Source: Agelas oroides
Taxonomy: Eukaryota > Porifera > Demospongiae > Agelasida > Agelasidae
NCBI GenBank assembly: GCA_949130485.1
Contig: OX422202.1
Location: 6,588,413 to 6,652,412, forward strand
Length of the DNA: 64,000 nucleotides
Direction of reading: 5' to 3'
Part shown: positions 11,069 through 22,328 of the stretch, piece after piece
How positions within the stretch are numbered: position 1 is the stretch's first letter
How the letters are laid out: each line of letters begins with the position of its first letter
Position numbers and translations under genes: made by a program
Notes under the pieces: model-generated
Database searches by the model: none
Seen by the model: only the letters and a program-made list of their open reading frames with translations
Told to the model about the DNA's origin: nothing

Positions 11069-11419
11069 GTAAGGTGGGTAACTTGGAATGAAACACTTTC
11101 TTCAGCTTTTTACTCTGAAACAAAGACTGTTAGACAAGCTGTGGGGAATGGTGTCGGAAGATTAGTTAGTGCACTTTCTTAACATAGGGTCCCACTCCAG
11201 TTTAACACGGCCTTTTGCAAGTATAATTTTTCAATATTGTCTTTTTCCTTCTGTTCATGTTTAAATTCAGCAGATGGTCCTCAAGCTCCAATAACAAAAT
11301 GAAGCTCGCATAAAAAACATTTTTCTTCCCGTCATAAGATTGTCACGCATGTAATGTATTCAGGAGCACATTATGTTCACCAAGACTTTGTAATATGTTA
11401 GTAGCATATGGAGCAACAC

Positions 11420-11512
11420 AGTCTCATTCCCAGGACCCCGCCCAGCTTGTCATTGCTTGCAATATGGTAGTGCAAGCAACCGAGAGCTTGGGGGGTGCAT
11501 GGGAATGAGACT
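11420..11512. mobile_element. Small inverted-repeat element (AGTCTCATTCCCAGG family)
   Basis: Begins AGTCTCATTCCCAGG and ends GGGAATGAGACT, with an AT-poor centre including ttgcttgcaatatggtagtgcaagcaa. Shortened copies with internal deletions are at about 31530-31622 and 58590-58677. Non-coding. Confidence 0.6.
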
Positions 11513-11705
11513 GGGGTCACCACGCCCAGTCAGGCCATACCAAATTGACCTTATGTTTCGTAAATCCAGCAGGTCTACTTTTCTTGAAGATTGAAACACT
11601 ATTTATATTCACACGATAATGCAGCAACAAAGTGGCAGTGTTTCCAGTCAAGCATGAGCTAGCTACAAAGAATAGAAACCACCTCAACAATAGGTAGTCA
11701 CGTTC

Positions 11706-12053
11706 CTAGACCCTCGAAAAACGGAAAAGAGGGTCTGGTAAATGGGCTGGGGTGGAAGTGTACACTGTGCCCGGTATGCAGACACACTTCGGATTGGCTT
11801 TTGATTAGCATCCTAATTTGTCTTTGTTAACCACACGAGAGCCGTCTTTGCAAGTGGCCGCATTTCTCTTCATTGTAGAAAGTTGTGAACACCAAGCGGA
11901 AAGCTTAGAACGTTTCCGCGAGAGTTCAGGCCCAGCAGAAGACTCCACTGGTGACAGAAAATTCAGCAATTATTAAAATTCCAAACATTCTGCAGTGCTC
12001 ACTTCCACCCCACTCTGTTTACCAGACCCTCTTTTTTGATTTTCGAGGGTCTG
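11706..12053. mobile_element. About 350-bp MITE with long terminal inverted repeats
   Basis: The left end (AGACCCTCGAAAA, AGAGGGTCTGGTAAA, GGGGTGGAAGTG) is repeated in inverted order at the right end. Divergent copies occupy the same place upstream of B (about 31813-32168) and D (about 58862-59220), so insertion predates those duplications. No transposase. Confidence 0.8.
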
Positions 12054-12447
12054 GTTCAAAGGTTCTAACAGCCACATTGAATCTCAGATTCATTCAGACC
12101 TGAGCAATCGAAACAGAATATCAGTTTGGCATGGTCTCACAAACGTTAATACAGCACTTAATGGGGGGATCACCATTGTCCAGTGCATCCCTTCAGGGGC
12201 AGTTTCACATCATGAGAAAGCATGTGCAACGAGGCAGATTTAGTATCTCTGAACAGTAAGGGAATTTGTGTGTACAGTTTCAAGTTAACCACCTACCAAA
12301 AACATTCCCTTGTCACTCCTTTTGTTAATCTACAAGGTGTGTGACAGTGAAGTCAAGAGAGAGCTCAACCTCCATGTGTAACGGTAAACCAAGTTAAACC
12401 GCTCTTTGAGCAGCTACTACACGTTAATAGCAATATAAAGTTCAAAC

Positions 12448-12530
12448 CTGATCTGTATCCAGCTTCACAGCCCGTCCCCTAGCCCTCAAATGTGCCCCAC
12501 CCTAAAGCCACTACTGCGCATGTGCAGAAT
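12448..12530 (-). promoter_or_regulatory. Candidate promoter and 5' leader exon of gene A
   Basis: The minus strand contains CTGCACATGCGCAGTAGTGG, close to the NRF-1 palindrome (TGCGCATGCGCA), followed within about 80 bases by GGATACAGATCAG and a GTTTGA donor. The same arrangement lies upstream of B (33121-33205), C (48881-49040) and D (60163-60262). Conservation across otherwise diverging upstream regions suggests a promoter and untranslated first exon. Splicing to the kelch exon is not shown. Confidence 0.4.
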
Positions 12531-13010
12531 AACTCATGCATATTCAAGATGGTTTTGCCATTGGGGCATGTCGGGAACCACATCTTGCATGCTGTCAGCA
12601 GTATAGTCTCGTGCTAAGACCCAACCATCTCAGAGTCTGGGCACAAGACTGCTACCTCATCAGTGGTGGGAGGAAGCAACTGGGAGTTGGTAGGAGAAAT
12701 GTCCCTGAGAAACAGATCTGCAAGATGATAGGGTATCACATGTAGCCAGCTAGAACATGTAAACTATTGCATACCCAGTATACAGTACGAGCTTATGTCA
12801 GATGTAGACGTTTCAGCAGCGGCTAGCCTGCTTAGATGTTTCGTCCCACCACGAACCTCCTCATACTCAACCTTCACGTCAGAGCTCTTTGCATGACACA
12901 TGTAGCCCTTACAATAGAACAACACTCAAGTCACAGAGCACATGATTTTAAGAGGTGAGGACAGAATCATCTTGGAATCGACCTGTTTATTGCTATCGGG
13001 GCATACATGG
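12531..13010. other. Intergenic, nothing recognised
   Basis: No domain, splice-consistent exon or repeat seen. The 69-codon frame at 12536-12745 has no recognisable content. Confidence 0.5.
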
Positions 13011-13304
13011 TTGGTTGCCATACTACCCTTGATGTGACGTGTGTCTTTGGTTGCCATACTACCCTTGATGTGACGTGTGTGTCTTTGGTTGCCATACTAC
13101 CCTTGATGTGATGTGTGTCTTTGGTTGCCATACTACCCTTGATGTGACGTGTGTCTTTGGTTGCCATACTACCCTTGATGTGACGTGTGTCTTTGGTTGC
13201 CATACTACCCTTGATGTGACATGTGTCTTTGGTTGCCATACTACCCTTGATGTGACGTGTGTCTTTGGTTGCCATACTACCCTTGATGTGACGTGTGTCT
13301 TTGC
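13011..13304. repeat. 36-bp minisatellite, 8 copies
   Basis: Eight units containing TTGGTTGCCATACTACCC and TGATGTGACGTGTGTC; one unit carries two extra bases. The 12-codon period keeps frames open on both strands, producing repetitive open frames that I do not regard as genes. Confidence 0.93.
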
Positions 13305-13418
13305 TGATGAAGAAGCAGTTTACAATGTGACATCATTTTTGTTGTCATTATGCACCCCTGCACATGGACATGTGAAGGTCAAGGTCACAAATAAGAATGT
13401 GTCTGATGGTGGTACTAT

Positions 13419-13481
13419 TAGCCTCGTTCCCAGTGCAAGCGATCAAAAACTGGAGCCGGGGAAGGCCTGGGAACGAGGCTA
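13419..13481. mobile_element. Tiny MITE, TAGCCTCG family
   Basis: 63 bp from TAGCCTCGTTCCCAG to CTGGGAACGAGGCTA, flanked by the direct repeat GGTACTAT on both sides. Non-coding palindromic element. Confidence 0.8.
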
Positions 13482-13537
13482 GGTACTATAGCTTAAGTTG
13501 CCAAGTTAGGTCATAGCTATCATAGCCTATGACAACC

Positions 13538-13583
13538 TAGCCTCGTTCCCAGGCTCTTGTGCATGGGCCTGGGAATGAGGCTA
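13538..13583. mobile_element. Tiny MITE, TAGCCTCG family
   Basis: 46 bp from TAGCCTCGTTCCCAGGC to GCCTGGGAATGAGGCTA, flanked by ATGACAACC and ATGATAACC (one mismatch), which looks like a 9-bp target duplication. Confidence 0.75.
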
Positions 13584-14059
13584 ATGATAACCATGTCTGT
13601 ATAAGTTACCACATTTGTATGAGCTGACTGGTCTGGAAGCTAGGAGGGAGGTCTGGAGAAAAACTAAAGTAGCTAGGCTGGATGTGTTTAACTGATTAAC
13701 TATAGCATGAATCGAGGACAATTAACAGCTCATATATGCTTCAAACGTGCATATGTAGGACTTTGTCAAAAGGATCTTCTCTGTGTGGATGTTTGCTTCA
13801 GTTATCATCATCAACATTGTCTGTTGCTACGTAGCTAGCTAGCTCTTTTTTTTTTGTCGTACAGGAACCATCTGAAAAGCTGCCTCTTTGATTTTATCTT
13901 TGTCAAGCATGCATGCTCACTTCAGGTTTGCATCTATATACATGAGATTGAGTAGTTCATCCGGCATGTCATCACACAGTATTTAATATACGTACCAGAT
14001 TGTATAAGCACCCATCTATACACACAAAAGCTGTTCTATTGTTTTGTTACAATTACTCT
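13584..14059. other. Intergenic, nothing recognised
   Basis: Contains a tagctagctagc run and a poly-T stretch near 13845. No exon or repeat element was identified. It includes the 3' flank of the VDE-like gene on the minus strand. Confidence 0.5.
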
Positions 14060-14959
14060 TCAATCAGGGCAGCTGGTAGAAGTTGTTGTGTTACAAAACT
14101 GCGATGTGTCAAGTCCAACTGCTTTTTGGTATGCAGAAGCAATGTTGGCATATGCTGCTTCATCAAGTGTTCGGTTACGAGCAAGTACCAATGCTCCTTC
14201 GTAGTACCACTGCAAGGTGTGGCCGCAATAATACATTAGTATGTAAGATCCATCATCTGCTTTATCTATCAGCCACCATGTCTCATAATGATATAGCCCC
14301 ACGTCATTGTAGACGAAAGAGATATTTTGCCCAGGAGGTGAAGGTGGAATTGCTGCACTCGTTGACACCAGATCCAAGCTACTATTGACAAGATAGACCT
14401 GATAAAAGGCGGTGTAATTCCAGAAGCTTTCATTGATGGGTGTATAATGGAGGTGCTGGCAAGGATAGCAATCATAGACAGGATTGTACCCCTTCACCAC
14501 CCACCAAACACCCTGCATGTCTTTGAGGGAGAGTTGCTTGAGCGGGTGCACATTTGGTGCGCGGCAAGTGCTGTTGATTGGCGGGAATGACATACACTTA
14601 TTCCCAGAGAGACAACCCATAAAGTTGACGTATGCAGCATCTTCGTATGTAAAGCTACATTTGTTAGAGCAATTTTGTACGTGGAATTTCTCAGGCGTTT
14701 TGTCTTCATCCCATTCCGCCATGCATTTCTGCGCACACGAGATTGCACTGCGGCAATTAGCATCCAGTAAGCAACCTGCAGACTGCTTGATACAGTGCTC
14801 GATCACACATTCAATGTTGATGGTGGGCGACACTTTGATGGACCTAGGAGCGGTAAAAAGTTTCTTGATTTCACTCAGCGTCGCTGCGTCGGTTTGCGCA
14901 CCGACTTGCACCGCAAGAACTGCACACAGGAACAACGCCAGGTAGTACCACCTTTCCAT
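14060..14959 (-). CDS. Violaxanthin de-epoxidase-like secreted lipocalin (intact)
   Basis: Single-exon gene of 299 residues starting at MERWYYL. Residues 1-21 form a signal peptide ending VGAQT, so it is secreted or luminal. Residues about 45-135 are Cys-rich, with the spacing of the plant VDE N-terminal domain (C-x3-C-x6-C-x5-C-x5-C-x3-C, then a CxxxC pair). Residues about 145-280 match the VDE lipocalin domain: GVWWVVKGYNPVYDCYPCQ against the plant GKWY..SGLNPTFDAFDCQ, then YHYETWWLI, YILMYYCG, W..EGALVLARN. In plants VDE uses ascorbate to convert violaxanthin to zeaxanthin. The first Asp of the FDAFD motif is kept and the second is Pro here, so catalysis is uncertain. It has N-glycosylation sequons. 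A VDE-family gene in an animal-like context is unexpected. Confidence 0.8.
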   Translation of the reverse strand: MERWYYLALFLCAVLAVQVGAQTDAATLSEIKKLFTAPRSIKVSPTINIECVIEHCIKQSAGCLLDANCRSAISCAQKCMAEWDEDKTPEKFHVQNCSNKCSFTYEDAAYVNFMGCLSGNKCMSFPPINSTCRAPNVHPLKQLSLKDMQGVWWVVKGYNPVYDCYPCQHLHYTPINESFWNYTAFYQVYLVNSSLDLVSTSAAIPPSPPGQNISFVYNDVGLYHYETWWLIDKADDGSYILMYYCGHTLQWYYEGALVLARNRTLDEAAYANIASAYQKAVGLDTSQFCNTTTSTSCPD

Positions 14960-15018
14960 GATACTATAGTGATCCGCACAAGAATCTACTCTTTGTCACT
15001 TTGAGGTAGCAGTAGCCT

Positions 15019-15047
15019 TAAGGTGACTAGCCTCGTTCCCAGGCTAA
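15019..15047. mobile_element. Solo end of TAGCCTCG-family element
   Basis: Contains CTAGCCTCGTTCCCAGGCTA, the fused or minimal palindrome of the tiny MITE family, with no internal sequence. It lies just upstream of the VDE-like gene. Confidence 0.5.
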
Positions 15048-15639
15048 TAGGTGACCTCACCTCGCCCATGTATCACTATACTGGAATCATAGCTGGAGTG
15101 AACTACTGCCATGAATGGACTAATAAACTGACCTTTTTGGCGTTATTATGCCCTCAACAACAGCTGTGGAATTGCATCCTGTGTTACATACTAAGCTTTC
15201 CAACATGACCTCCTGCAGCTTGCTTCTCTTGCTGTTTGCCTGTCTTCTTTTTTTTTTCCAAGTTATATGTAGTTATATATTTCTGCAGCAAGTGCGCATG
15301 CAATGCAGACTGAAGTGAGTTCAGAATTTGTAATGGACATGCATGTAGCCATAAAGCTGGCGAAGCTTCACTGAGTTGGGTTGATAGCTCAGCTCCTGCT
15401 TTAGAAGACTACTCGAGCTCACTGCTGGAAGGCATACCGATAGTCAAGTATGCTGAATGCAAGCTACCATGCAGACAGATTGGCTGCAGAGACTGTATCA
15501 CTGCAGTGCAATCTTTGATTCCTAGAACCAGAGCAGAGTTGTGCTACTACTAGCTCTACAATCCCTGCTATAACCTTCCCACAGGCTGCTTCCACAAGAA
15601 TTTGGTTAGGTTGACACACACGTTCTTGTGACACAGCTA
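15048..15639. other. Intergenic, nothing recognised
   Basis: Upstream flank of the first VDE-like gene. No exon with convincing splice sites, no repeat and no RNA gene was seen. Confidence 0.5.
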
Positions 15640-16486
15640 CTCAGGTGGGTTAAGGCGGGCTCCAAATGTATTGTTCGTGATACGGAAGTATGCGAAGGTA
15701 TCACTATAATTCGTAGACGTTTCATTACAATTTACGGAGACCGAATGGCTGCCGTGTGAAGGCTTCTTAGCTTTGCTAGCAGTGTTATGGCTGTTAGTCT
15801 GTACTGTATAGGTTTTTGCTATCGCTGATTGTGAACTAGACATGTCTAACTCGCAGCAGGGTTACGACTGGACGAAGAGTTTTGTGTTTCTGGAAGCAAG
15901 AAATGGGAAAAAGGCTCGTGCCCGTTCGTTTAGTAGCCGACCTCAGCAGCCAGACCCCCCGACGCGGTGCCGAATTTGAGAGAACTCGGTATGTAACACC
16001 GGTAAACAGGAACAGCTATCATGCATCCTTCATAATCCGACTGGAGAGACGGTCCCCGCTGCTTCTTAAGAGCAGGAGAGTTAGTAGAATTTATAATTAG
16101 CTGCTATTTTGTCGTATTCCAAGGCATTTTTGTCGATTTACTCGTGATGTGAACTTACCATACCCAATTTCCAGTTAGTTCTGAATTCTGCGTGTGAAGA
16201 GCATTCGAACGGTACCAACTTTGCCTAGTTATATGGAATATTCGGTACCGCGTAGGCTGAAATAGTGTTAAGGCAGTCTTAATTAGTGGACGTTGTTTAC
16301 GAGAGGGCGGGGCGTTTCCATGGAAACCAATTTGTTTGTTTACATCATCAACCACAATACAATAACAGGATACAAAACAAAAGCTACTAGTGTACTTCTT
16401 GTCCGCAAAATACACCATAAACTTTCTGTGGTCAGTAGTCTGAACAGTGCTTGTCTGCAATAAAAGCCTGCCTTAACCCACCTGAG
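15640..16486. mobile_element. 847-bp non-autonomous transposon with TA target duplication
   Basis: Ends are CTCAGGTGGGTTAAGGC and GCCTTAACCCACCTGAG (perfect for about 17 bases, continuing imperfectly), each flanked by TA. This fits Tc1/mariner-like or PIF-like non-autonomous elements. Short open frames inside (for example ATG at 15842) stop quickly. Confidence 0.7.
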
Positions 16487-17305
16487 TAGGGAGTATAGCA
16501 ATAATGCACTCTGGTGCACATAATCAGGTACTGGAATGCCTTTTTTGTATACTGTAAACTGATCCCTTCTTATGTTCATTAAAAAAAAAAATTCCCTTGA
16601 CTGTAGAACTACATCCTGCTTTGAGGAATGGTGTATACTTCTCAGACAAAGTGTTAAAATACCTCTATAGGAAAATTGCTCTTTTCATGCTGATAACCAA
16701 TGGCAATGCTGCATGATACATCGACATCGAACACATGCATGCAATGATTGCATGCTTATATAGGACTATCATGCACATTTGGTCTGTAGTTTTGACCTCT
16801 ATAAGCTGACAAATCATTGTCCTTAAGGTCAACCTGAGGCTATAGCTACCACAACCATGCACCACAAGCATGAAGGTACATGCACCTTACTGAAGGTTGA
16901 CATCGGCAACAATTTACACTTTATTAGCTAACTAGTCCACGAGAGAGGTCTGGAAAATTAGGTGGAAGTGACATGGCTGACTAGCTATAGCAAGCAGTAG
17001 TATTATATATCTTTGTGACCTTATACATCCACTGTCCAGCCGATCTGGTCAGTGACAGCCTGTATACTTTGTCTGGATTCCCCTAGCCAGCTACATGTTC
17101 ATGCATGCACTATAACATGAGTTGGCATTGAGCCTGCTTCAAAAGACTTACAATCAAAATAGTAACTCTACGTTTAGGGTCTCAGCGTGATTGCCACACA
17201 AAGTGCACAAGAAACTGCATGATGATCCTATTCTTTATTTGAGGTATACTCACAGCTACAACAACAGAAAATTGTTCTACTATCCATCGTGCATACAGGT
17301 TCTCG
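16487..17305. other. Intergenic, nothing recognised
   Basis: Has a poly-A run near 16580. No gene, repeat array or element boundaries seen between the transposon and the second VDE-like gene. Confidence 0.5.
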
Positions 17306-18204
17306 TCAATCAGGGCAGCTAGTGGAAGTGCTTGGGGTACAGAACTTCGATGTATCAAGTCCAACCGCCTGTTGGAATGCAGAATCAATGTTGGCATATG
17401 CTGCACTATCGAGGGCTCGGTTACGAGCAAGTACCAACGCTCCTTCGTAGTACCACTGCAGAGTGTGGCCACAGTAGTACATTAGTGCATAAGACCCGTC
17501 CTCAGCCTTATCTATCAGCCACCACGTCTCATGATGATACAGCCCAACATAGTTGTAGACAAAAGAAATATTTTGTCCTGGAGGTGAAGACGGAATTGGT
17601 ACACTTAGAGTCCAAAGCTCCAAGCTACCATTGATGAGATAAACCTGAAACAAAGCCGAATAGTTCCAGAAACTTCCATTGATAGGCGTAAGTTCAAAGC
17701 GTTGACAAGGATAACAATCATACACAGGGTGATGTCCCTTCAACACCCACCAATCCCCTGGTACATCTTTGAATGATAGTTGTTTGAGCGGATGCACGGC
17801 GCGGCAAGTGTTGTTGATTGGTGGGAATGCGATGCACTGATACCCGGATACACAACCCATAAAATGTTCGTATGCAGGATCCGCGTATGTAAAGCTGCAG
17901 TCGTTGAATTTTGCACGTGGAATTTCTCAGGCGTCTTGTCTTCGTCCCATTTGTCCATACATTTCTGTGCACACGAGATTGCCCTACGACAATTAGCATC
18001 CAGTAAGCAACCGGCAGACTGCTTGATACAGTGCTCAATCACACATTCAATGTTGATGGTAGGCGACACTTTGAGCAATCCAGGCGCTGTAAGGAGCTTC
18101 TTGATTTCACTCAGCGTCGCTGAGTCAGTTTGCGCACCGACTTGCGGTGCTTGAATTGTCTGTGACATGTACAGTAACAATGCCAGGTAGCACCACCTCT
18201 CCAT
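17306..18204 (-). pseudogene. Second VDE-like lipocalin, frameshifted
   Basis: Tandem paralogue of 14060-14959 in the same orientation. The 5' part (from MERWCYL; an upstream in-frame ATG lies at 18222) keeps the signal peptide and first Cys-rich segment to EKFHVQN. Near 17905 about four bases are missing relative to the first gene, deleting the CxxxC pair region and shifting the frame. The 3' part continues open in the other frame from FMGCVSGYQC-like sequence through the lipocalin domain (GDWWVLKGHHPVYDCYPCQ, YHHETWWLI, YALMYYCG) to SCPD. Otherwise it is well preserved, so the break is recent or a sequence error. No intron explains the shift. Confidence 0.75.
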
Positions 18205-18224
18205 GATAGCAGTGATCCGCACAA

Positions 18225-18792
<568 letters not shown>

Positions 18793-18904
18793 GTCTAAAG
18801 TGCAGAGTGGAAGAGGAGTGTAAGCCTAAACTGGAGGAAACTAACAAGCAGCTGCTGAGGGTTATTTCTTGTTCCCAAATCAACTGGTCCAGATATGCCT
18901 AGTT

Positions 18905-20005
18905 AGACGTCCAACTTGGGCTATGTACAGGATGAGTAGTGACCATGCCACTGTCATAGCCTCGTACCCTGTTGTACAGGATGAGTAGTGACCATGCCAC
19001 TGTCATAGCCTCGTACCCATTGTCACTTGGGCTATGTACAGGATGAGTAGTGACCATGCCACTGTCATAGCCTCGTACCCATTGTCACTTGGGCTATGTA
19101 CAGGATGAGTAGTGACCACGCCACTGTCATAGCCTCGTACCCATTGTCACTTGGGCTATGTACAGGATGAGTAGTGACCATGTACAGGATGAGTAGTGAC
19201 CACGCCACTGTCATAGCCTCGTACCCATTGTCACTTGGGCTATGTACAGGATGAGTAGTGACCACGCCACTGTCATAGCCTCGTACCCATTGTCACTTGG
19301 GCTATGTACAGGATGAGTAGTGACCACGCCACTGTCATAGCCTCGTACCCATTGTCACTTGGGCTATGTACAGGATGAGTAGTGACCATGTCACTGTCAT
19401 AGCCTCGTACCCATTGTCACTTGGGCTATGTACAGGATGAGTAGTGACCATGCCACTGTCATAGCCTCGTACCCATTGTCACTTGGGCTATGTACAGGAT
19501 GAGTAGTGACCATGCCACTGTCATAGCCTCGTACCCATTGTCACTTGGGCTATGTACAGGATGAGTAGTGACCATGCCACTGTCATAGCCTCGTACCCAT
19601 TGTCACTTGGGCTATGTACAGGATGAGTAGTGACCACGCCACTGTCATAGCCTCGTACCCATTGTCACTTGGGCTATGTACAGGATGAGTAGTGACCATG
19701 TACAGGATGAGTAGTGACCACGCCACTGTCATAGCCTCGTACCCATTGTCACTTGGGCTATGTACAGGATGAGTAGTGACCATGCCACTGTCATAGCCTC
19801 GTACCCATTGTCACTTGGGCTATGTACAGGATGAGTAGTGACCATGCCACTGTCATAGCCTCGTACCCATTGTCACTTGGGCTATGTACAGGATGAGTAG
19901 TGACCATGCCACTGTCATAGCCTCGTACCCATTGTCACTTGGGCTATGTACAGGATGAGTAGTGACCATGCCACTGTCATAGCCTCGTACCCATTGTCAC
20001 TGGGT
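18905..20005. repeat. 62-bp minisatellite, about 17 copies
   Basis: Units contain TATGTACAGGATGAGTAGTG and CATAGCCTCGTACCCATTG. A longer variant with an internal duplication (at about 19160-19225) recurs at about 19680-19745, so a multi-unit block was copied. The TAGCCTCGTACCCA segment matches the end of the tiny MITE family. Confidence 0.93.
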
Positions 20006-20202
20006 ATATATGTAGTGTTTGTGACAAATATTAGTTTTGTAATGGTATGAAGGAGGTGGAATTAATGAAAGAGGCAAGATACAGCTGCAGTTATGATAAT
20101 GAAAAACTGTCTGACTATACTGAAACTAAAATAGTAGACTTGTAAACTTGATAAAAACAACACACTAAAATAATACAAAAAGAGTTACAAACTTAAACGG
20201 TG

Positions 20203-20249
20203 TCAAGTTTTTTTCTGAAGCTTCTGGTAGTCAGGTGTCCGTATACCAC
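20203..20249 (-). pseudogene. Truncated CARD exon relic
   Basis: After a CTACAG acceptor the minus strand reads GIRTPDYQKLQ and then stops at TGA. This is the start of the gene B CARD exon (GPETPEYQKLQENF) with the same phase-1 entry. The remainder of the domain is absent. Confidence 0.6.
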
Positions 20250-20457
20250 CTGTAGAATGCCATTATTTTGTGTGCATACCCAACAACAAAATTAATTAAT
20301 TAAAAAAGGAAAGTCTTGGATATGCAATGTTCCCTAGCGTAAGTTGAGTACAGAATGAATTACGTAGTATTGCACCTGAATGTGGTCAGTGTATTGACAG
20401 TAATTCAGGCTTTTTATTACTTGTCCATATAGAAACCATGCATGGGTGTCCTTTCAG

Positions 20458-22328
20458 GGCTTTGCGGAAAGCTACAATGACACATTCTCACTGTCAAAAG
20501 AAGATGGTATGGCGTTCGTCTGCACCATGCAGGGCATGTTTGTTATACTAGTTGAAGCATAGTGATAGTAGGGAGTACATAATACCTTGCACACTTTCAA
20601 AGTGCTGTATAACAGTCATGGCTTTGCATGGTAATAGTATGCAAAAAATGTGTGGCATTAATTGGCTTCATGTAGGCATAACGTAATACTTTTTTTTCAA
20701 TAGAACTGAGGCCCCACATAGTTGGAGAAGCGTTCTACAATGGAGAGGTAGAAAGTGAGATTCGCCAGATGCTGCAGGAAACTCCTGGAACAACACTGCT
20801 GCAGTTCAAGTTCAAAGCGGATTCAGATAGGGAGGAAGTAATGAAGACAATTGAGACCATAAGGGCTACAAGCATATACCCTCATCCACCAGAAGACTGC
20901 ACACCAGAATGCAAGGAGAGGGGTGGGTTAATGCAGGAATGATAAATGATTTTTTGTATCTAATATTGTCAGTTTTCTCATTCTACAGGTTGCGGTACCC
21001 TCTGGGTGACTGACGGAATATGGAAACTGTCATTTCCACACTGCATGCACAGAGTGAAGGTTTGCTACCAGGTTATTTAACTGGAAGTAGACAAATCAGC
21101 ATTCACCTTTACTTGCAGTATCTTGTGAAGGAGATCCCTGCTCTCTCTATGCCTGATGTGTGCACTAATCAACCAGCCCCAGGAAAGGCCTTTTGCACTG
21201 AGCACTCACAACTATTAGAATCCCAATCACCCCCAATTCCCACAGAACTGAGAAGCTTCTTAAAGTACTGTGGAATTATTAAAGGTATGTCTATAGTGCA
21301 TTGAAGGATGACATCTTCAGATAAGTGATGATGCCATCCAATCATGCACACCTGCAGATGATGCACAACAAATTCCTGATGAGTGTAATAGCCACGATGA
21401 AGGAAACATGGACCATGTTCTCCAAGCCACGACTGCTGATGTAGGAGAGTCAGCTGCTACCTCACAAGGTATATATACACATTCCCAGCTTCTCTCCACC
21501 TCTTAAATATTGCATAGAATACAATTTTGCTTACAGGTACAGCAAAACTGCTGCATGAAAATCCCCAAATGCTGCTTGATGCAGTAGTCTCATCTGACGG
21601 CTCCATTCAGTGCAGCAAGAATACTGGGGAAACAAAGAGGCTGAGGAGATGGTCGAGAGGACACCAATTTGTGGTTAGAGCTGGAGGTCATATTGAGGCA
21701 TGGCAACCGCTCTACAAGTAAGAGAACCTGCTTTAATCATGAATGAAGCTAACTTTATGTCAGCTCTCCAGTACATGTACATCACATACTTAGATCATAC
21801 AATACACCACTAAGGTGAAACTACACCACTGTGTTTCTCCTTCAATATAGATCGGAGGGACCCAGTCAAGTCTTCTTCATTCTTGTGACATGGTTACTCG
21901 CTCTACTACAAGCTCACTCTGCTGACACAAAGAAATATTACTTAGCGTATGACAATATGTGCAACCTGTGCAATCTGCAGGTTGCACGGAAGCCTTTGCC
22001 TTTGCCTCCTCCATTTGATAAGGTGTGGCTAAACATGAATAAAATCATTGACTCATTTCATTTACGAAATCACAAAAACCCACTGTGTCATACCACCTAT
22101 TCTCCTCGACCACTTAAGGAAGCCCACCCTTCATTTAATACACAGGCTGGGGAACAAACATTCACATGGTTGGGACGATTTAAACACATTGTGTGTTCCA
22201 TGACAAAGACTCATCATCTCTTTTACTTGCATAGAATGGTTAGAAGACGTAATTTGTACACTGCCAAGTGTTATCGACATGGAAGAAAGCCAATACTTCC
22301 TAAATCCCGTCATCGTTCCTTCCAGTGA
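20458..22328 (+). CDS. KDZ-type transposase-like gene (multi-exon, 5' incomplete, one frame break)
   Basis: Phase-consistent exons: 20458-20506, 20704-20922, 20989-21284, 21358-21468, 21537-21717 and 21851-22328. Sequence features of Kyakuja-Dileera-Zisupton proteins are seen. A Cys-rich part has CGTLWVTDGIWKL and later VCTNQPAPGKAFCTEH. Then come FVVRAGGHIEAWQPLYKSEG, YDNMCNLCNL, DSFHLRNHKNPLC (Asp/His/Cys) and FNTQAGEQTFTWLGRF with the family Glu. KDZ transposases mobilise DNA elements; domesticated relatives exist. Exon 3 needs a one-base shift near 21055-21065 (after CMHRVK, before PGYLTGSRQ), so it may be a pseudogene. The 5' end is not found and may lie beyond the minisatellite. Upstream exon phase at 20458 is 0. 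Confidence 0.66.

Noticed and set aside
15842-16100. Possible plus-strand first exon (MSNSQQGYDW) ending near a GTATGT donor
   Set aside because: In-frame TGA before the donor, and it lies inside the TA-flanked transposon 15640-16486.
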